A stretch of DNA of 64,000 bases from Psychrobacter sp. 28M-43 (GTDB lineage: Bacteria; Pseudomonadota; Gammaproteobacteria; Pseudomonadales; Moraxellaceae). How positions within the stretch are numbered: position 1 is the stretch's first letter; every line of letters starts with the position of its first letter. The notes beneath the pieces were generated by a model. That model saw only the letters and a list, made by a program, of their open reading frames with translations, ran no database searches and was not told the DNA's origin. Below, one piece after another: positions 45,334 to 56,173 of the stretch. The position numbers and the translations under genes are program-made. The stretch lies in contig NZ_CP061739.1 of assembly GCF_014770435.1 (NCBI RefSeq), forward strand, positions 248,001 through 312,000, given 5' to 3'.

Positions 45334-45726
45334 CTAAAAAAACGTACTCATTCTTAAGCCGGAGGGAGTACTTTCAATTACATTATTGTTTTTTGGGATG
45401 AATATCCATGTATCAAAACTTACAGCTGTAACGTCGTCAAAAGCATTTACTATCCTTTCAACAGTAGTCTCTAGAATCGGGTGTGCTGCATCATTCCAGA
45501 TAATAAAACAGTTATCTGCTAGTGTGAGATTTATTTGATTTTTAATTTCTTCTATACAGTTTAGTAGCACTTTTTTATCAACCTTGTTCCAGTCAATTCC
45601 TCCGTTACCACTAGTTCGTATCGGAAATGAGCTAACAAACTGACTCATTACTTTCCTAGACTCTTCATCTGCTAACACTCTAACTTCTTTAAGAGCAGCT
45701 GAAGCTTCATCGAATAAAATGTTCAT
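45334..45726 (-). CDS. Hypothetical protein, possible orphan toxin-immunity protein
   Basis: 130 residues, not recognised with confidence. 'MNILFDEASAALKEVRVLADEESRKVMSQFVSSFPIRTSGNGGIDWNKVDKKVLLNCIEEIKNQ' followed by 'CFIIWNDAAHPILETTVERIVNAFDDVTAVSFDTWIFIPKNNNVIE' has the compact alpha/beta look of CDI or T6SS immunity proteins (short, acidic, cytosolic). No toxin gene adjoins it. AT-rich, like its partner downstream. The immunity idea is inference from style and context. Confidence 0.6.
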   Translation of the reverse strand: MNILFDEASAALKEVRVLADEESRKVMSQFVSSFPIRTSGNGGIDWNKVDKKVLLNCIEEIKNQINLTLADNCFIIWNDAAHPILETTVERIVNAFDDVTAVSFDTWIFIPKNNNVIESTPSGLRMSTFF

Positions 45727-45979
45727 ACAAATGGCCTGTTAAATTGTTTAAGATAATTAAGAACAATTCGATTGAATCTTGAAAAACTCACTTTGTGTAC
45801 ATTACCAAGTACATCGTGACTACCTAAATAGCTCAAGATACTAATACCATTAGCCTACAGCCAAACATTCAAGTCCTCACTAGGGAACCATTATTGGGTT
45901 TATGTTTACCATAATATTCATTACGATATGAAAAGGTGAATAATATTTCATCACTATAAAAAAGTGATTAGTAATGAAA

Positions 45980-46870
45980 CTACAACGGCTTCACTATCCC
46001 TTCCAATAAGCTCGCAAATCCCTGCATATACGCCGTATCTTTACTTGAGGTACGCGTTGCGGCGTACAGCTGACAATGCACACCTTCTCCTAGTGGCCGC
46101 GAGACGACCCACCCTTTTTTCTCGTATTCAGCAACCACCCAATCAGGCAATGCTGCGACACCGCGTTCACTAGCGACCAACTGAATCAGCATCGCGGTCA
46201 GCTCTGTCGTACGAACACTCTCAAAGCTTACTTGTGCTGGCGTCATAAAATTAGCAATGATATCGAGGCGTTTGGCTTCTACGGGATAGGCAATCAATGT
46301 CTCATTAATCAAATCATTGGGGTCAATAAATTTTTGAGTAGCTAAATCATGTGTTGGTGAAAGTACCAAACGACTCTCATATTCAAACAATGGCTGATAG
46401 CTGATACCATCGAGCGGTAAATCACTGGTAGTGATAAGCAGATCAATATCACCTTCCATGAGTAGATGATGCGGCTCAGGCTCAAACCCTGTGGCAAAGT
46501 CTAGCTCTACATCCGACCATTCACGGCGATAGTGGTTCAGTATCGGCATGAGCCAATCAAAGCAGCTGTGGCACTCTGATGCTAGGCGTAATCTACCTGC
46601 TTGACCGTGCGCTAAGCGTTTAAGGTTAGATTTGGTGCGAGTAACTTGCGGTAGGATATTGTCTGCCAATGCCAGTACTGCTTTACCTGCGGGCGTAAAA
46701 CTAAGCGGTCGCGTCCGACGATTGACTAAACTGATGTCGTAATAGTTCTCAAGCTCTTTTAATTGATGCGAAACGGCCGAGGCAGTAACGTGTAGCTCAT
46801 CCGCCGCTGCTGCAAGTGAACCATGCGCCCGTAGCGCGGTTAACGTATTAAGATGACGAAGCTCAAGCAT
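45980..46870 (-). CDS. metR: LysR-family regulator MetR
   Basis: 296 residues. The N-terminal winged HTH (LRHLNTLTALRAHGSLAAAADELHVTASAVSHQLKELE) is followed by the effector domain starting 'GRLRLASECHSCFDWLMPILNHYRREWSDVELDFATGF', the MetR hallmark. MetR binds homocysteine and activates met genes. Two MetR-like half-palindromes TGAN-N5-TTCA lie just upstream (46892-46904 and 46923-46935), so autoregulation is likely. metE is not adjacent in the window; the gene to the right, potI, runs in the same direction. Confidence 0.9.
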   Translation of the reverse strand: MLELRHLNTLTALRAHGSLAAAADELHVTASAVSHQLKELENYYDISLVNRRTRPLSFTPAGKAVLALADNILPQVTRTKSNLKRLAHGQAGRLRLASECHSCFDWLMPILNHYRREWSDVELDFATGFEPEPHHLLMEGDIDLLITTSDLPLDGISYQPLFEYESRLVLSPTHDLATQKFIDPNDLINETLIAYPVEAKRLDIIANFMTPAQVSFESVRTTELTAMLIQLVASERGVAALPDWVVAEYEKKGWVVSRPLGEGVHCQLYAATRTSSKDTAYMQGFASLLEGIVKPL

Positions 46871-46891
46871 AATATAACCTAACCGCTAAGG

Positions 46892-46935
46892 TGAGAAAAA
46901 TTCATTATAGTACATATGTTGCTGATTTTCATTCA
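46892..46935. promoter_or_regulatory. Two MetR-like operator sites
   Basis: TGAGAAAAATTCA (46892-46904) and TGATTTTCATTCA (46923-46935) each match the MetR consensus TGAA-N5-TTCA at 7 of 8 positions. They start 22 bases before the metR ATG, spaced 31 bp centre to centre (about three helical turns). Confidence 0.5.
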
Positions 46936-47027
46936 TAGCGTATGATTAAAGCATGTTTGATATTCACAAATAGTCTCTGTCAGTGCCATGGTCGAATATC
47001 AAACATGCCCTAATGAGCCCTCCACAG

Positions 47028-47834
47028 CTAGCGTTTGCGTAACAGTAACTGTGAGATAACGACCAATACTAATGAAGCAACTAGCAATAACGTACCAATG
47101 GCGTTGACTTCGGGCTTGAGTCCTACGCGTACCATAGAATAAATACGCAGCGGTAAAATCTCATAGCTAGGTCCCGTGACAAAGGTCGACACCACTACAT
47201 CATCTAGCGATAAAGTGAAAGCTAGCAACCAACCTGCCATGACCGCAGGCAAGATAACGGGAATCAATACGGTGCGCACCATGGTTGATTCGTTAGCACC
47301 CAAGTCGCGTGCCGCTTCCATCAATCGCTCATCTAAACTGCTTAATCGTGCAAAGACGGTAATCACAACAAAGGGCAAGCAAAAAGTAATGTGAGCCAAT
47401 AGCAATGAGACAAAGCCCAGTTGCAAACCAATCAGTAAGAACAGTGCTAGTAATGAGATAGCGAGTACAATCTCAGGCGACATCATCAGTACAAACAGCA
47501 GCCCATTTAGTAAGCCTTTACCGCGAAAATTATAACGATGTAAGGCTAGGGCAGTGAGTGTGCCTATCAAAGTCGAGACAGTGGCCGCCACCAATCCCAA
47601 GACAATAGAATGCCAAAATGCATCGAGCATCGCTTGGTTATTGAATAGTGATTCGTACCACTTTAAGCTAAAACCGCCCCAGTTATAGCCAATTTTTGAT
47701 TTGTTAAAGGACATCACCACCAAGACAATGATTGGCAGGTATAACAGGGTATAAATCAGTCCGAGATAGCCTTTGGCAGCGATACTACCAATCTTAAGCG
47801 GACGAGTTTTTGTGTTCGGTGAGCTATAAGACAT
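47028..47834 (-). CDS. potI: Putrescine/spermidine ABC transporter permease PotI
   Basis: 268 residues with six hydrophobic segments. 'YSSLFN'-like and the EAA loop 'LMEAARDLGANESTMVRTVLIPVILPAVMAGWLLAFTLSLDDVVVSTFVTGP' fit the PotI/PotC branch. Inner-membrane permease partner of PotH and PotG. Its start overlaps the potH stop by one base on the minus strand (translational coupling). Last gene of potG-potH-potI. Confidence 0.92.
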   Translation of the reverse strand: MSYSSPNTKTRPLKIGSIAAKGYLGLIYTLLYLPIIVLVVMSFNKSKIGYNWGGFSLKWYESLFNNQAMLDAFWHSIVLGLVAATVSTLIGTLTALALHRYNFRGKGLLNGLLFVLMMSPEIVLAISLLALFLLIGLQLGFVSLLLAHITFCLPFVVITVFARLSSLDERLMEAARDLGANESTMVRTVLIPVILPAVMAGWLLAFTLSLDDVVVSTFVTGPSYEILPLRIYSMVRVGLKPEVNAIGTLLLVASLVLVVISQLLLRKR

Positions 47835-48712
47835 TAGGCCACCTCGTTAAAGTCAGTTTTGCCAATGCGGCGACTACTAGCACGGTAAGCAAGTAATAAT
47901 ACCGCCATCGCTAGTGTCAGTAATACGCTGGCTGCTGCGCCAAAGGGCCAATCACGTGCATCCAAAAATTGGTTTTTAATGATATTACCGACCAATAAAT
48001 TACGAGAGCCACCCAAGATATCTGCCACATAAAACATGCCCATTGCAGGCAATAGCACGAGCAGTACACCAGAGATAATCCCAGGTGTCGTTAATGGCAG
48101 TACTACATGCCAAAAGGTCTGTGCTCTAGTTGCACCCAAATCCTGCGAAGCCAATAGCATGTCATTACGCAAGTCGGTAAATACGGCATATAGTGGCAGT
48201 ACCATAAACGGGAATAACAAGTAAGTTAGTCCTGCGATCACTGCGCCTTGGGTATATAAAATATCGATAGGGGTATCGATTACGCCGATGGCTAATAGCG
48301 ATTTATTAATCAAACCATTGTTAGCAAAGAGCAGCTTTAATGCATACGTCCGTACCAAAGAGTTGGTCCAAAATGGCAGTATCAGTAGTAGCATCAGCAG
48401 CGGTTGCCAACGCACTTTCGTCTTAGAAACCAGCCATGCAAAAGGGTAGCCAAGCAGTAGACAGATAACCGTTGTGATACCTGCCATCCATAATGAGTGG
48501 ACAAATACCTTAAAATACAATGGGTCAATCATCCGCACATAGCTGTCGATACTGACTGGCAAGCTGATAAAGGCACTACTATCACGGGTCAAAAAACTGA
48601 CAGCGATGACTAGGATATTTGGTAATAGTGCAAATATCAGTAGCCAACCCCAGATTAACCAAAGCATAGCGGTACGAAACGGGCTTTTACTGCCTAAGTG
48701 GTTGCGGGCCAT
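47834..48712 (-). CDS. potH: Putrescine/spermidine ABC transporter permease PotH
   Basis: 292 residues, six hydrophobic segments. The conserved 'LPFWTNSLVRTYALKLLFANNGLIN' and the EAA loop 'DMLLASQDLGATRAQTFWHVVLPLTTPGIISGVLLVLLPAMGMFYVADILGG' are PotH/PotB type. It overlaps potG and potI by one base each, so the three are translated together. Confidence 0.93.
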   Translation of the reverse strand: MARNHLGSKSPFRTAMLWLIWGWLLIFALLPNILVIAVSFLTRDSSAFISLPVSIDSYVRMIDPLYFKVFVHSLWMAGITTVICLLLGYPFAWLVSKTKVRWQPLLMLLLILPFWTNSLVRTYALKLLFANNGLINKSLLAIGVIDTPIDILYTQGAVIAGLTYLLFPFMVLPLYAVFTDLRNDMLLASQDLGATRAQTFWHVVLPLTTPGIISGVLLVLLPAMGMFYVADILGGSRNLLVGNIIKNQFLDARDWPFGAAASVLLTLAMAVLLLAYRASSRRIGKTDFNEVA

Positions 48713-49953
48713 CAGCTACCATCCTTTTGTGCAGTTATGTCTGGCATAGTTACAGAGTCTTCTGGCAATACCCACTCCCAGCCATCTACCCATGAGACTT
48801 TGACACCTTCATTTAATTTGTAATCAAAGCTCGGGTCATCTTCATCAAAGAACTCAGACGCCTTAATGATATGACCATTTGCCAGTTCGATAATCGAATC
48901 TAAGGTGCTACCTTTATAGTTACTCTCGATGACACGGCCTAACAGTCCGCTATGTTCATTGTCTTTTGGATCATATATTCGTAAGTCTTCGGGGCGAAGT
49001 AGTAAATTGACGATATCGCCCACTTGCACGTCATTGGCGAAATTAGGACGACGTAAGTTGCGTAAGGTGGTCGGCCCTGCTTGCGCTTGCGCTTCACAGA
49101 CTTCGACCTCGATGCGTCCGTTGGTTACCTTGCCATCGCGATCTGGCTGGTCTGGATGAACATCTTTAACCTCAGCTCTAAATAAATTGGTCTCGCCGAT
49201 AAATTTTGCAGTAAATAGGTTGGCAGGGGTTTCATAGATCTCGATAGGCGTACCGATTTGCTGGAACGTGCCGTCTTTCATTACGGCAATACGGTCTGAC
49301 ATCGACAGCGCTTCTTCTTGATCATGGGTCACGAAGACAAAGGTAATGCCAAGCTCACGTTGTAGACGCTTTAGCTCAGATTGCATTTGCAGGCGCAGTT
49401 TGTGATCGAGTGCGGATAATGGCTCATCGAGCAATAGCAGTTTAGGGCGGTTAATCACCGCACGTGCAATCGCAACTCGCTGCTGCTGACCACCAGACAA
49501 ATCTTGCGGCTTGCGGTTGGCCAGATGCTCTAGCTGTACCATCGCTAGCATCTCGCTGACACGTCTTTGGATTTCATCTTTTGGGATTTTTTTTAGCTTT
49601 AGGCCATAAGCTACGTTTTGGGCCACGCTCATGTGAGGGAACAGCGCATATTGCTGAAATACGGTATTTACCGGACGTTTATCAGCGGGCAAGCCTGCCA
49701 TCTGTAAGCCATCCAAATATATCGCCCCAGCGTTCGGCTGCTCAAAGCCTGCAATCAAGCGTAGTAATGTTGTCTTACCACAGCCTGATGGGCCAAGTAG
49801 CGTCAAAAACTCACCATGTTTGATATCAAGGTTGATGTCTTTTAGGACTTCGGTTTGATCATAGGTTTTTTTTAGACCAGTCAGTTGCAGCAGCACCTGA
49901 TCATCATGAGGTGACGCAGAGGTGTTATGCGTATTTTGAGATAAATCGGTCAT
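48712..49953 (-). CDS. potG: Putrescine/spermidine ABC transporter ATPase PotG
   Basis: 413 residues. Walker A '[24 protein letters not shown]', signature '[32 protein letters not shown]', H-loop '[20 protein letters not shown]', then a C-terminal TOBE domain ('[23 protein letters not shown]'). The longer form fits PotG rather than MalK. An insertion of about 25 residues around 270-300 ([22 protein letters not shown]) sits between the ATPase and TOBE parts. First gene of the operon; the binding protein gene (potF/potD) is not in the neighbourhood. Confidence 0.93.
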   Translation of the reverse strand: MTDLSQNTHNTSASPHDDQVLLQLTGLKKTYDQTEVLKDINLDIKHGEFLTLLGPSGCGKTTLLRLIAGFEQPNAGAIYLDGLQMAGLPADKRPVNTVFQQYALFPHMSVAQNVAYGLKLKKIPKDEIQRRVSEMLAMVQLEHLANRKPQDLSGGQQQRVAIARAVINRPKLLLLDEPLSALDHKLRLQMQSELKRLQRELGITFVFVTHDQEEALSMSDRIAVMKDGTFQQIGTPIEIYETPANLFTAKFIGETNLFRAEVKDVHPDQPDRDGKVTNGRIEVEVCEAQAQAGPTTLRNLRRPNFANDVQVGDIVNLLLRPEDLRIYDPKDNEHSGLLGRVIESNYKGSTLDSIIELANGHIIKASEFFDEDDPSFDYKLNEGVKVSWVDGWEWVLPEDSVTMPDITAQKDGS

Positions 49954-50366
49954 AATATCTGTTCCTGAGCGTCCAATAGCTGTATACAGCTGCCAAGGTA
50001 ACTGGCTGTCATTATAAGGATTGGCATGAGCGTAAGCACGATTTGATTACTGTCTGAATGCTGCCTGAGTGCTGCGTATTATAACAAACCCTTGATATAA
50101 GTCAGTGCAAGTTCGTTATAAGTTACGCGAGTCATACTATCGTAGCAGCGATATATACAGCTGTATTTTTAGATGTGACTACATTCACCTAGCGATATTT
50201 AGACAAATTTTTTTACCGTTTTTTGATTTTTATTGCTATACAATCACGTTATGGCTGACAAACATGACTAGCCTGATAGTTTGACGATAATTAGTCGATC
50301 TGTGCTTGAATACATGTATGCAAAACAGCTTATAACTCTAATATTATTGATGATAAAGGATCTCTC
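49954..50366. other. Divergent spacer between potG and carbonic anhydrase
   Basis: Carries two related palindromes: AGCTGTATACAGCT (49978-49991), starting 24 bases before potG, and ATACAGCTGTAT (50155-50166). Both are candidate operators. No gene was seen. Confidence 0.5.
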
Positions 50367-51005
50367 ATGCCTACCGATATACGTCCAACCACAGGTCAAG
50401 AAGCGCTTGAGCTTTTAAAAGCAGGTAATGCACGCTACGTTGATAGCCTCACCAGTACCGATGAGTACATGCAGCGCCGTCCAGAGTTGGTCAAGGATCA
50501 AAATCCATTGGCCATTATTTTGGGTTGCTCAGATGCACGAGTACCAGTTGAGATTGTTTTTGATCAAGGTTTGGGAGATTTGTTTGTTATACGAGTCGCG
50601 GGTAACGTCGTTGCACCATCACAGATTGGTTCAATCGAGTTTGCAGCCGAAGCTTTTGGTACGCAATTGGTCGTGGTACTTGGACATTCAAAATGCGGCG
50701 CTGTCACGGCTTGCGTCGAGACATTGATTAATCCTGAACAGAACTATTCACCTAACTTGCAATCTATCGTTGATCGTATTCGCCCAAGCGTTTATAACTT
50801 GCACGAATTGGCAACTGCCAATGGTCAAGACGTCGATGCAGACGAGCTGGTCGATCGCTCTATCCGCGCTAACGTACGTATGTCTGTCAGTCAGCTAAAG
50901 CATGGCTCACGTGCATTAGAGGACTTAACCAATAGTGGTCAGCTATTGGTAGTCGGTGCTGAGTATGATCTTGAGACAGGAAAAGTGCGTTTTTTAGATA
51001 GTTAG
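50367..51005 (+). CDS. can: Beta-class carbonic anhydrase
   Basis: 212 residues. Zinc ligands Cys54 (LGCSDARVP), His107 and Cys110 (LGHSKCGAV), and the catalytic dyad Asp56-Arg58 are present. It interconverts CO2 and bicarbonate. The C-terminal tail ends 'LLVVGAEYDLETGKVRFLD', as in many bacterial Can/CynT relatives. Starts with 'MPTDIRPTTGQEALELLKAGNARY', cytosolic. Single gene. Confidence 0.95.
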   Translation: MPTDIRPTTGQEALELLKAGNARYVDSLTSTDEYMQRRPELVKDQNPLAIILGCSDARVPVEIVFDQGLGDLFVIRVAGNVVAPSQIGSIEFAAEAFGTQLVVVLGHSKCGAVTACVETLINPEQNYSPNLQSIVDRIRPSVYNLHELATANGQDVDADELVDRSIRANVRMSVSQLKHGSRALEDLTNSGQLLVVGAEYDLETGKVRFLDS

Positions 51006-51196
51006 TCAGTTTTAGATAGCTTCAGACAACTAGCTAGTTAGGGTAGGGTATACAGACAAACACACCTTGCTCATATTCTTACAAAACCCTATCAGTTATT
51101 TCGCCATTTTTTATTATGATAAGAGAACGACGCAAATTACGATAATTGTGATTTGCGTGTTTATACATTTATTTTTTGAATTATATTAGGATAATT

Positions 51197-51760
51197 ATGT
51201 CTACTTCATCTAACAACAATAACGACGCAATAGACCAACCTGCTAGCAGCGTTAATACTGATGGTGTTCAGCCAATCTCATCACAGACGACCGGTTTTAC
51301 TTTTAACCACACCATGTTGCGTGTCAAAGACCCTGTTAAATCATTAGAGTTTTACACTGGTGTCTTGGGTATGACGCTGCTTGCTGTTAAGAAGTTCCCT
51401 GAAATGGGGTTTGACTTATACTTTTTGGCTAAATTGACCGAAAGCGAGCGCGAAAACTTGCCAACTGGCGATGATCTAGAAATTTTTGCTTTCCGTCAGC
51501 GTGGTATTTTAGAGTTGACGCATAACTACGGCACCGAGACAAAAGCTGACTTTAGCTATCATGACGGCAATCAAGACCCGCAAGGTTTTGGTCATATTTG
51601 TTTTAGCGTTCCAAGTTTGGATGAAGCGGTTGCTTGGTTTGATAAAAATGACGTCGAATTTAAAAAGCGTCCAGAAGACGGCAGCATGAAAAATATTGCC
51701 TTTATCAAAGATATAGATGGCTACTGGATCGAAATCGTACAGGCCGATTTGATGGGCTAA
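51197..51760 (+). CDS. gloA: Lactoylglutathione lyase (glyoxalase I, long Zn-type)
   Basis: 187 residues from the ATG preceded by AGGAT. It isomerises the methylglyoxal-glutathione adduct to lactoylglutathione. Metal ligands are His38 (NHTMLRVKDP), Glu106 (ILELTHNYG), His133 (GFGHICFSV) and Glu179 (GYWIEIVQ). It resembles the long eukaryote-like form with the 'LYFLAKLTESERENLPTGDDLEIFAFRQRG' insertion, a form known as Zn-dependent in Pseudomonas GloA3-like enzymes and in humans; human enzyme has Gln where this has His38. The first 33 residues are polar and low in complexity. Single gene. Confidence 0.95.
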   Translation: MSTSSNNNNDAIDQPASSVNTDGVQPISSQTTGFTFNHTMLRVKDPVKSLEFYTGVLGMTLLAVKKFPEMGFDLYFLAKLTESERENLPTGDDLEIFAFRQRGILELTHNYGTETKADFSYHDGNQDPQGFGHICFSVPSLDEAVAWFDKNDVEFKKRPEDGSMKNIAFIKDIDGYWIEIVQADLMG

Positions 51761-51832
51761 TTGTCAGAATGACAGCACCTATTAAGATAAGTGCGTTAAT
51801 AGAAATAAATAGAATAAAGGAGTATCACCCAT

Positions 51833-52810
51833 ATGCCTACCTCTGAGGCAGACACGACACTGAGTGCTGAGACAGCTGCGCAGTCTACGACGACAGATGG
51901 ATTGACCTACCAAAGCATTCTTGGTTCGGCAAATGAGATATGGGTTGGCTTTGTTGAACGCATCCCATACTTTGTCGCATCAATTATCGTTATCCTAATT
52001 TTTTGGTTTTTATCGATTGTCTTCAAAAAAATCGTTCACAAATTATTAGGCAGCCGTAGTCGGCATCAGAACTTGGTCAAAGTGTTTCAGCGGGTAGGTG
52101 GGGCGCTCATTTTCTTTATTGGTTTTATGATAGCGATGGTTATTGCAGTACCAGGGTTCACCCCTGCTAAGCTGATTGGCGCGCTTGGTATTGGTTCGGT
52201 GGCTATCGGTTTTGCTTTTAAGGATATCTTCCAAAATTTGCTTTCTGGTATCTTGCTCCTGATTTCAGAGCCGTTTCGTATCGGTGATCAAATCGTTTCA
52301 GGCGACTATGAAGGAACGGTCGAAGATATCAAAATCCGTGCAACCACCATCAGAACTTATGATGGTCGGCAAGTGGTGATTCCAAATTCAGATCTTTATA
52401 CTTCAGCATTGACCGTCAATACCGCTTATAAGCAGCGCCGTCTACAAGTCGCAGTTGGTATTGGTTATGAAGATGACATCGAAGCGGCCAAAGCTGAGAT
52501 TATAAAAGCATTAGACAAGATAGAGAGCGTCTCAAAGAAAGCAACACCAAGCGTGATTGCTACTGGTTTTGGTGGTTCGTCTATTGATCTCATGGTACGT
52601 TGGTTTATCGAAGATGGTACGCAAGCCAATAAGGTTGCCTCGATTCATCAAGTAATTGTAGGTATCAAAAACTCATTGGATGCAGCGGGCGTAAATATTC
52701 CATTCCCAATACGTACGATCGATTTGAGTGATCCTTCAGTAAGTGCAATCGTTAATAAAATGAACGAGCAGCAAGACATTTTGGACGTGAATAAAACAGT
52801 GGCAGAGTAG
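51833..52810 (+). CDS. mscS: Small-conductance mechanosensitive channel (MscS family)
   Basis: 325 residues. An N-terminal tail, three hydrophobic segments ('VASIIVILIFWFLSIVFKKIV', 'VGGALIFFIGFMIAMVIAVPG', then the pore-lining TM3 'LIGALGIGSVAIGFAFKDIFQNLLSGILLLISEPFRIGDQI') and a beta/alpha cytoplasmic vestibule to about 310. Opens under hypo-osmotic shock. AAAGGAG precedes the ATG. Single gene ending in a strong terminator shared with the cytochrome c' gene. Confidence 0.93.
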   Translation: MPTSEADTTLSAETAAQSTTTDGLTYQSILGSANEIWVGFVERIPYFVASIIVILIFWFLSIVFKKIVHKLLGSRSRHQNLVKVFQRVGGALIFFIGFMIAMVIAVPGFTPAKLIGALGIGSVAIGFAFKDIFQNLLSGILLLISEPFRIGDQIVSGDYEGTVEDIKIRATTIRTYDGRQVVIPNSDLYTSALTVNTAYKQRRLQVAVGIGYEDDIEAAKAEIIKALDKIESVSKKATPSVIATGFGGSSIDLMVRWFIEDGTQANKVASIHQVIVGIKNSLDAAGVNIPFPIRTIDLSDPSVSAIVNKMNEQQDILDVNKTVAE

Positions 52811-52872
52811 TGCGCTCGGTGAAATATTTAATTAGTGTCAAAAATGTGATATCTAATAATACTTAGAAAACT

Positions 52873-52908
52873 AAAAAACCGCCACATCAAACTATATGGC
52901 GGTTTTTT
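52873..52908. terminator. Bidirectional terminator between mscS and the cytochrome c' gene
   Basis: AAAAAACCGCCA / TGGCGGTTTTTT with a 12-base loop; A- and T-runs on both sides serve both converging genes. Confidence 0.9.
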
Positions 52909-52939
52909 TTACGTGTCTACTTGCGATAAATATAAAGGC

Positions 52940-53416
52940 TTATTCGTCTTTTGCTCTAAAGTCGGTATGGCATGATTTACAGCTTGCACCAACTTGTCCA
53001 AAGGCAGGCTTAACATCGTCCATGCTAGTGGCATTTTGGGCGGCGGCGTTTAGCTCAGCAGTAACTTTTTGAAAGTTTTCAGCTTCAGCACTGAAGCCAT
53101 CAGCATTAGACCAAACCGCTTCGGTAGCATTACCTACCGCTTCTGGGTCTTCAAAATGACTCCAAGGCTTGGCGGCATCTTCTGCCAGGAACGCCGCTTG
53201 CTCTTTAAATACATCGGCATCAAATGTGTCAGGTGCTTTTGCCATATCACCCATGACGCCCATTGCATCGCCCCAGTTTTTCATAGTGTCTTGACGCGCT
53301 TGCACGTCAGGGTTAGATCCTGTTGAAGTGCTACAGGCCGTTAGACCCAGTGCAGCCGCCATCAAAGTAACGCTAAACAGAGATTTGAAAGATTTGTTGG
53401 TATGAACCTGTGCCAT
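52940..53416 (-). CDS. Cytochrome c' (class II) lipoprotein
   Basis: 158 residues. Class II cytochromes are four-helix bundles with the haem motif close to the C-terminus, as here: CKSCH at 146-150, followed by TDFRAKDE. The N-terminus is a lipoprotein signal with lipobox LTAC (Cys 28), unlike the usual soluble periplasmic cytochrome c'. 'KNWGDAMGVMGDMAKAPDTFDADVFKEQAAFLAEDA' and 'GFSAEAENFQKVTAELNAAAQNATSMDDVKPAFGQVG' are the helices. Members bind NO or act as NO buffers; that role is inferred only. Confidence 0.9.
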   Translation of the reverse strand: MAQVHTNKSFKSLFSVTLMAAALGLTACSTSTGSNPDVQARQDTMKNWGDAMGVMGDMAKAPDTFDADVFKEQAAFLAEDAAKPWSHFEDPEAVGNATEAVWSNADGFSAEAENFQKVTAELNAAAQNATSMDDVKPAFGQVGASCKSCHTDFRAKDE

Positions 53417-53720
53417 ATGACTTACTCCTTTAAACTTGGCTAATAGTAAGCGTGATTACAAACGCTCGCTTTGACTTAAAATATAGTTATACAAAATACT
53501 GCCTAAAATTCTTTTGAGCACAGTTGCTAATAAAGAACGTCTTCTATTGTAACGGTTATCTGGGCGATGGGAATTATATAGTTGTTATATCCTCGTAATA
53601 TTTTAAATAAGCATACCTTAACTTGGTTATGGTTGGTTGCGGTGATTACATGGTAGTTAAACAACATATTTCTGTACGATAATGAAGTGAAAATGGCTCA
53701 TTTGGATGGTACCGACAATA
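53417..53720. other. Spacer between the cytochrome c' gene and the hemF terminator
   Basis: No gene seen. It contains the promoter of the minus-strand cytochrome gene, which I could not define. Confidence 0.4.
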
Positions 53721-53752
53721 AAAAAGGCCAGCGAATAGAGGCTGACCTTTTT
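53721..53752 (-). terminator. hemF terminator
   Basis: AAAAAGGCCAGC / GCTGACCTTTTT, one mispair, 8-base loop, 42 bases past the hemF stop. The U-run is on the minus strand. Confidence 0.88.
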
Positions 53753-53793
53753 AATATTTTCCAAAAATATGAATGCTGTGATATTTACGGAAA

Positions 53794-55540
<1,747 letters not shown>

Positions 55541-56173
55541 TGCTGTCCTACATAAGCCTAAAGTCGTGGCGGTGAAAAGTGTGTTATTGCTGTTCGAGAT
55601 GAGCGCTGTTTGAGCCGGTTACTGTTCGAGATAACTACTGTTTTCGAGATAACTATTAGTTGAGATGAGCATGTCACCTAAACTTTACTGCTAATACTAA
55701 GATGATACCAGTATACCCTGTTCATAAAGACAGCGTGCTCATTGTATTTTTTATAAAAACACACAAAGTTCACAGACGACGCACGATGATTAAAGCGACA
55801 ATTAAAAAAAAATGCTATTATGCCATACTATTTTGACGGATACAGTGACAAGTCTTTACCCTTACATTACTATGTCGTCACTAACATCCGCTATTGATGC
55901 AAAATAATAGGGCATAATGTCACCCCTCAGTTGTCAATAGTATGAAAGCATCAATAGTTTGATATCAAAACGTTGGTATTGACGCGCAGTCTATTGTGCT
56001 AGCGTGTGTACTGTCGTAAGTAGCGCAGCTATACAAATACGAAAGTTGCATGAATAATTATATGGTCGATTACATCAATAATGATGTAGGTATTATTGAC
56101 GTCTTTTGATTATAGTCACCGCTATATTTTAAAGACACGTCTTGTCAGCAGATTGGTAGGTATCGTACAGTTT
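55541..56173. other. Divergent spacer between ribA and dxs
   Basis: About 630 bases with no gene. It contains degenerate CGAGATAA-type direct repeats just upstream of ribA and an A-rich stretch. The frame of dxs is open from 56096 via TTG, but that extension is not Dxs-like. Confidence 0.45.
55592..55671. repeat. Degenerate direct repeats upstream of ribA
   Basis: Four copies of a roughly 17-base unit: CTGTTCGAGATGAGCG, CTGTTCGAGATAACTA, CTGTTTTCGAGATAACTA and AGTTGAGATGAGCATG. They lie 50-130 bases before the ribA start. Tandem expansion or multi-site regulation are both possible. Confidence 0.6.

Noticed and set aside
55541..56095. FMN riboswitch before ribA
   Set aside because: No RFN element consensus; only direct repeats were found.
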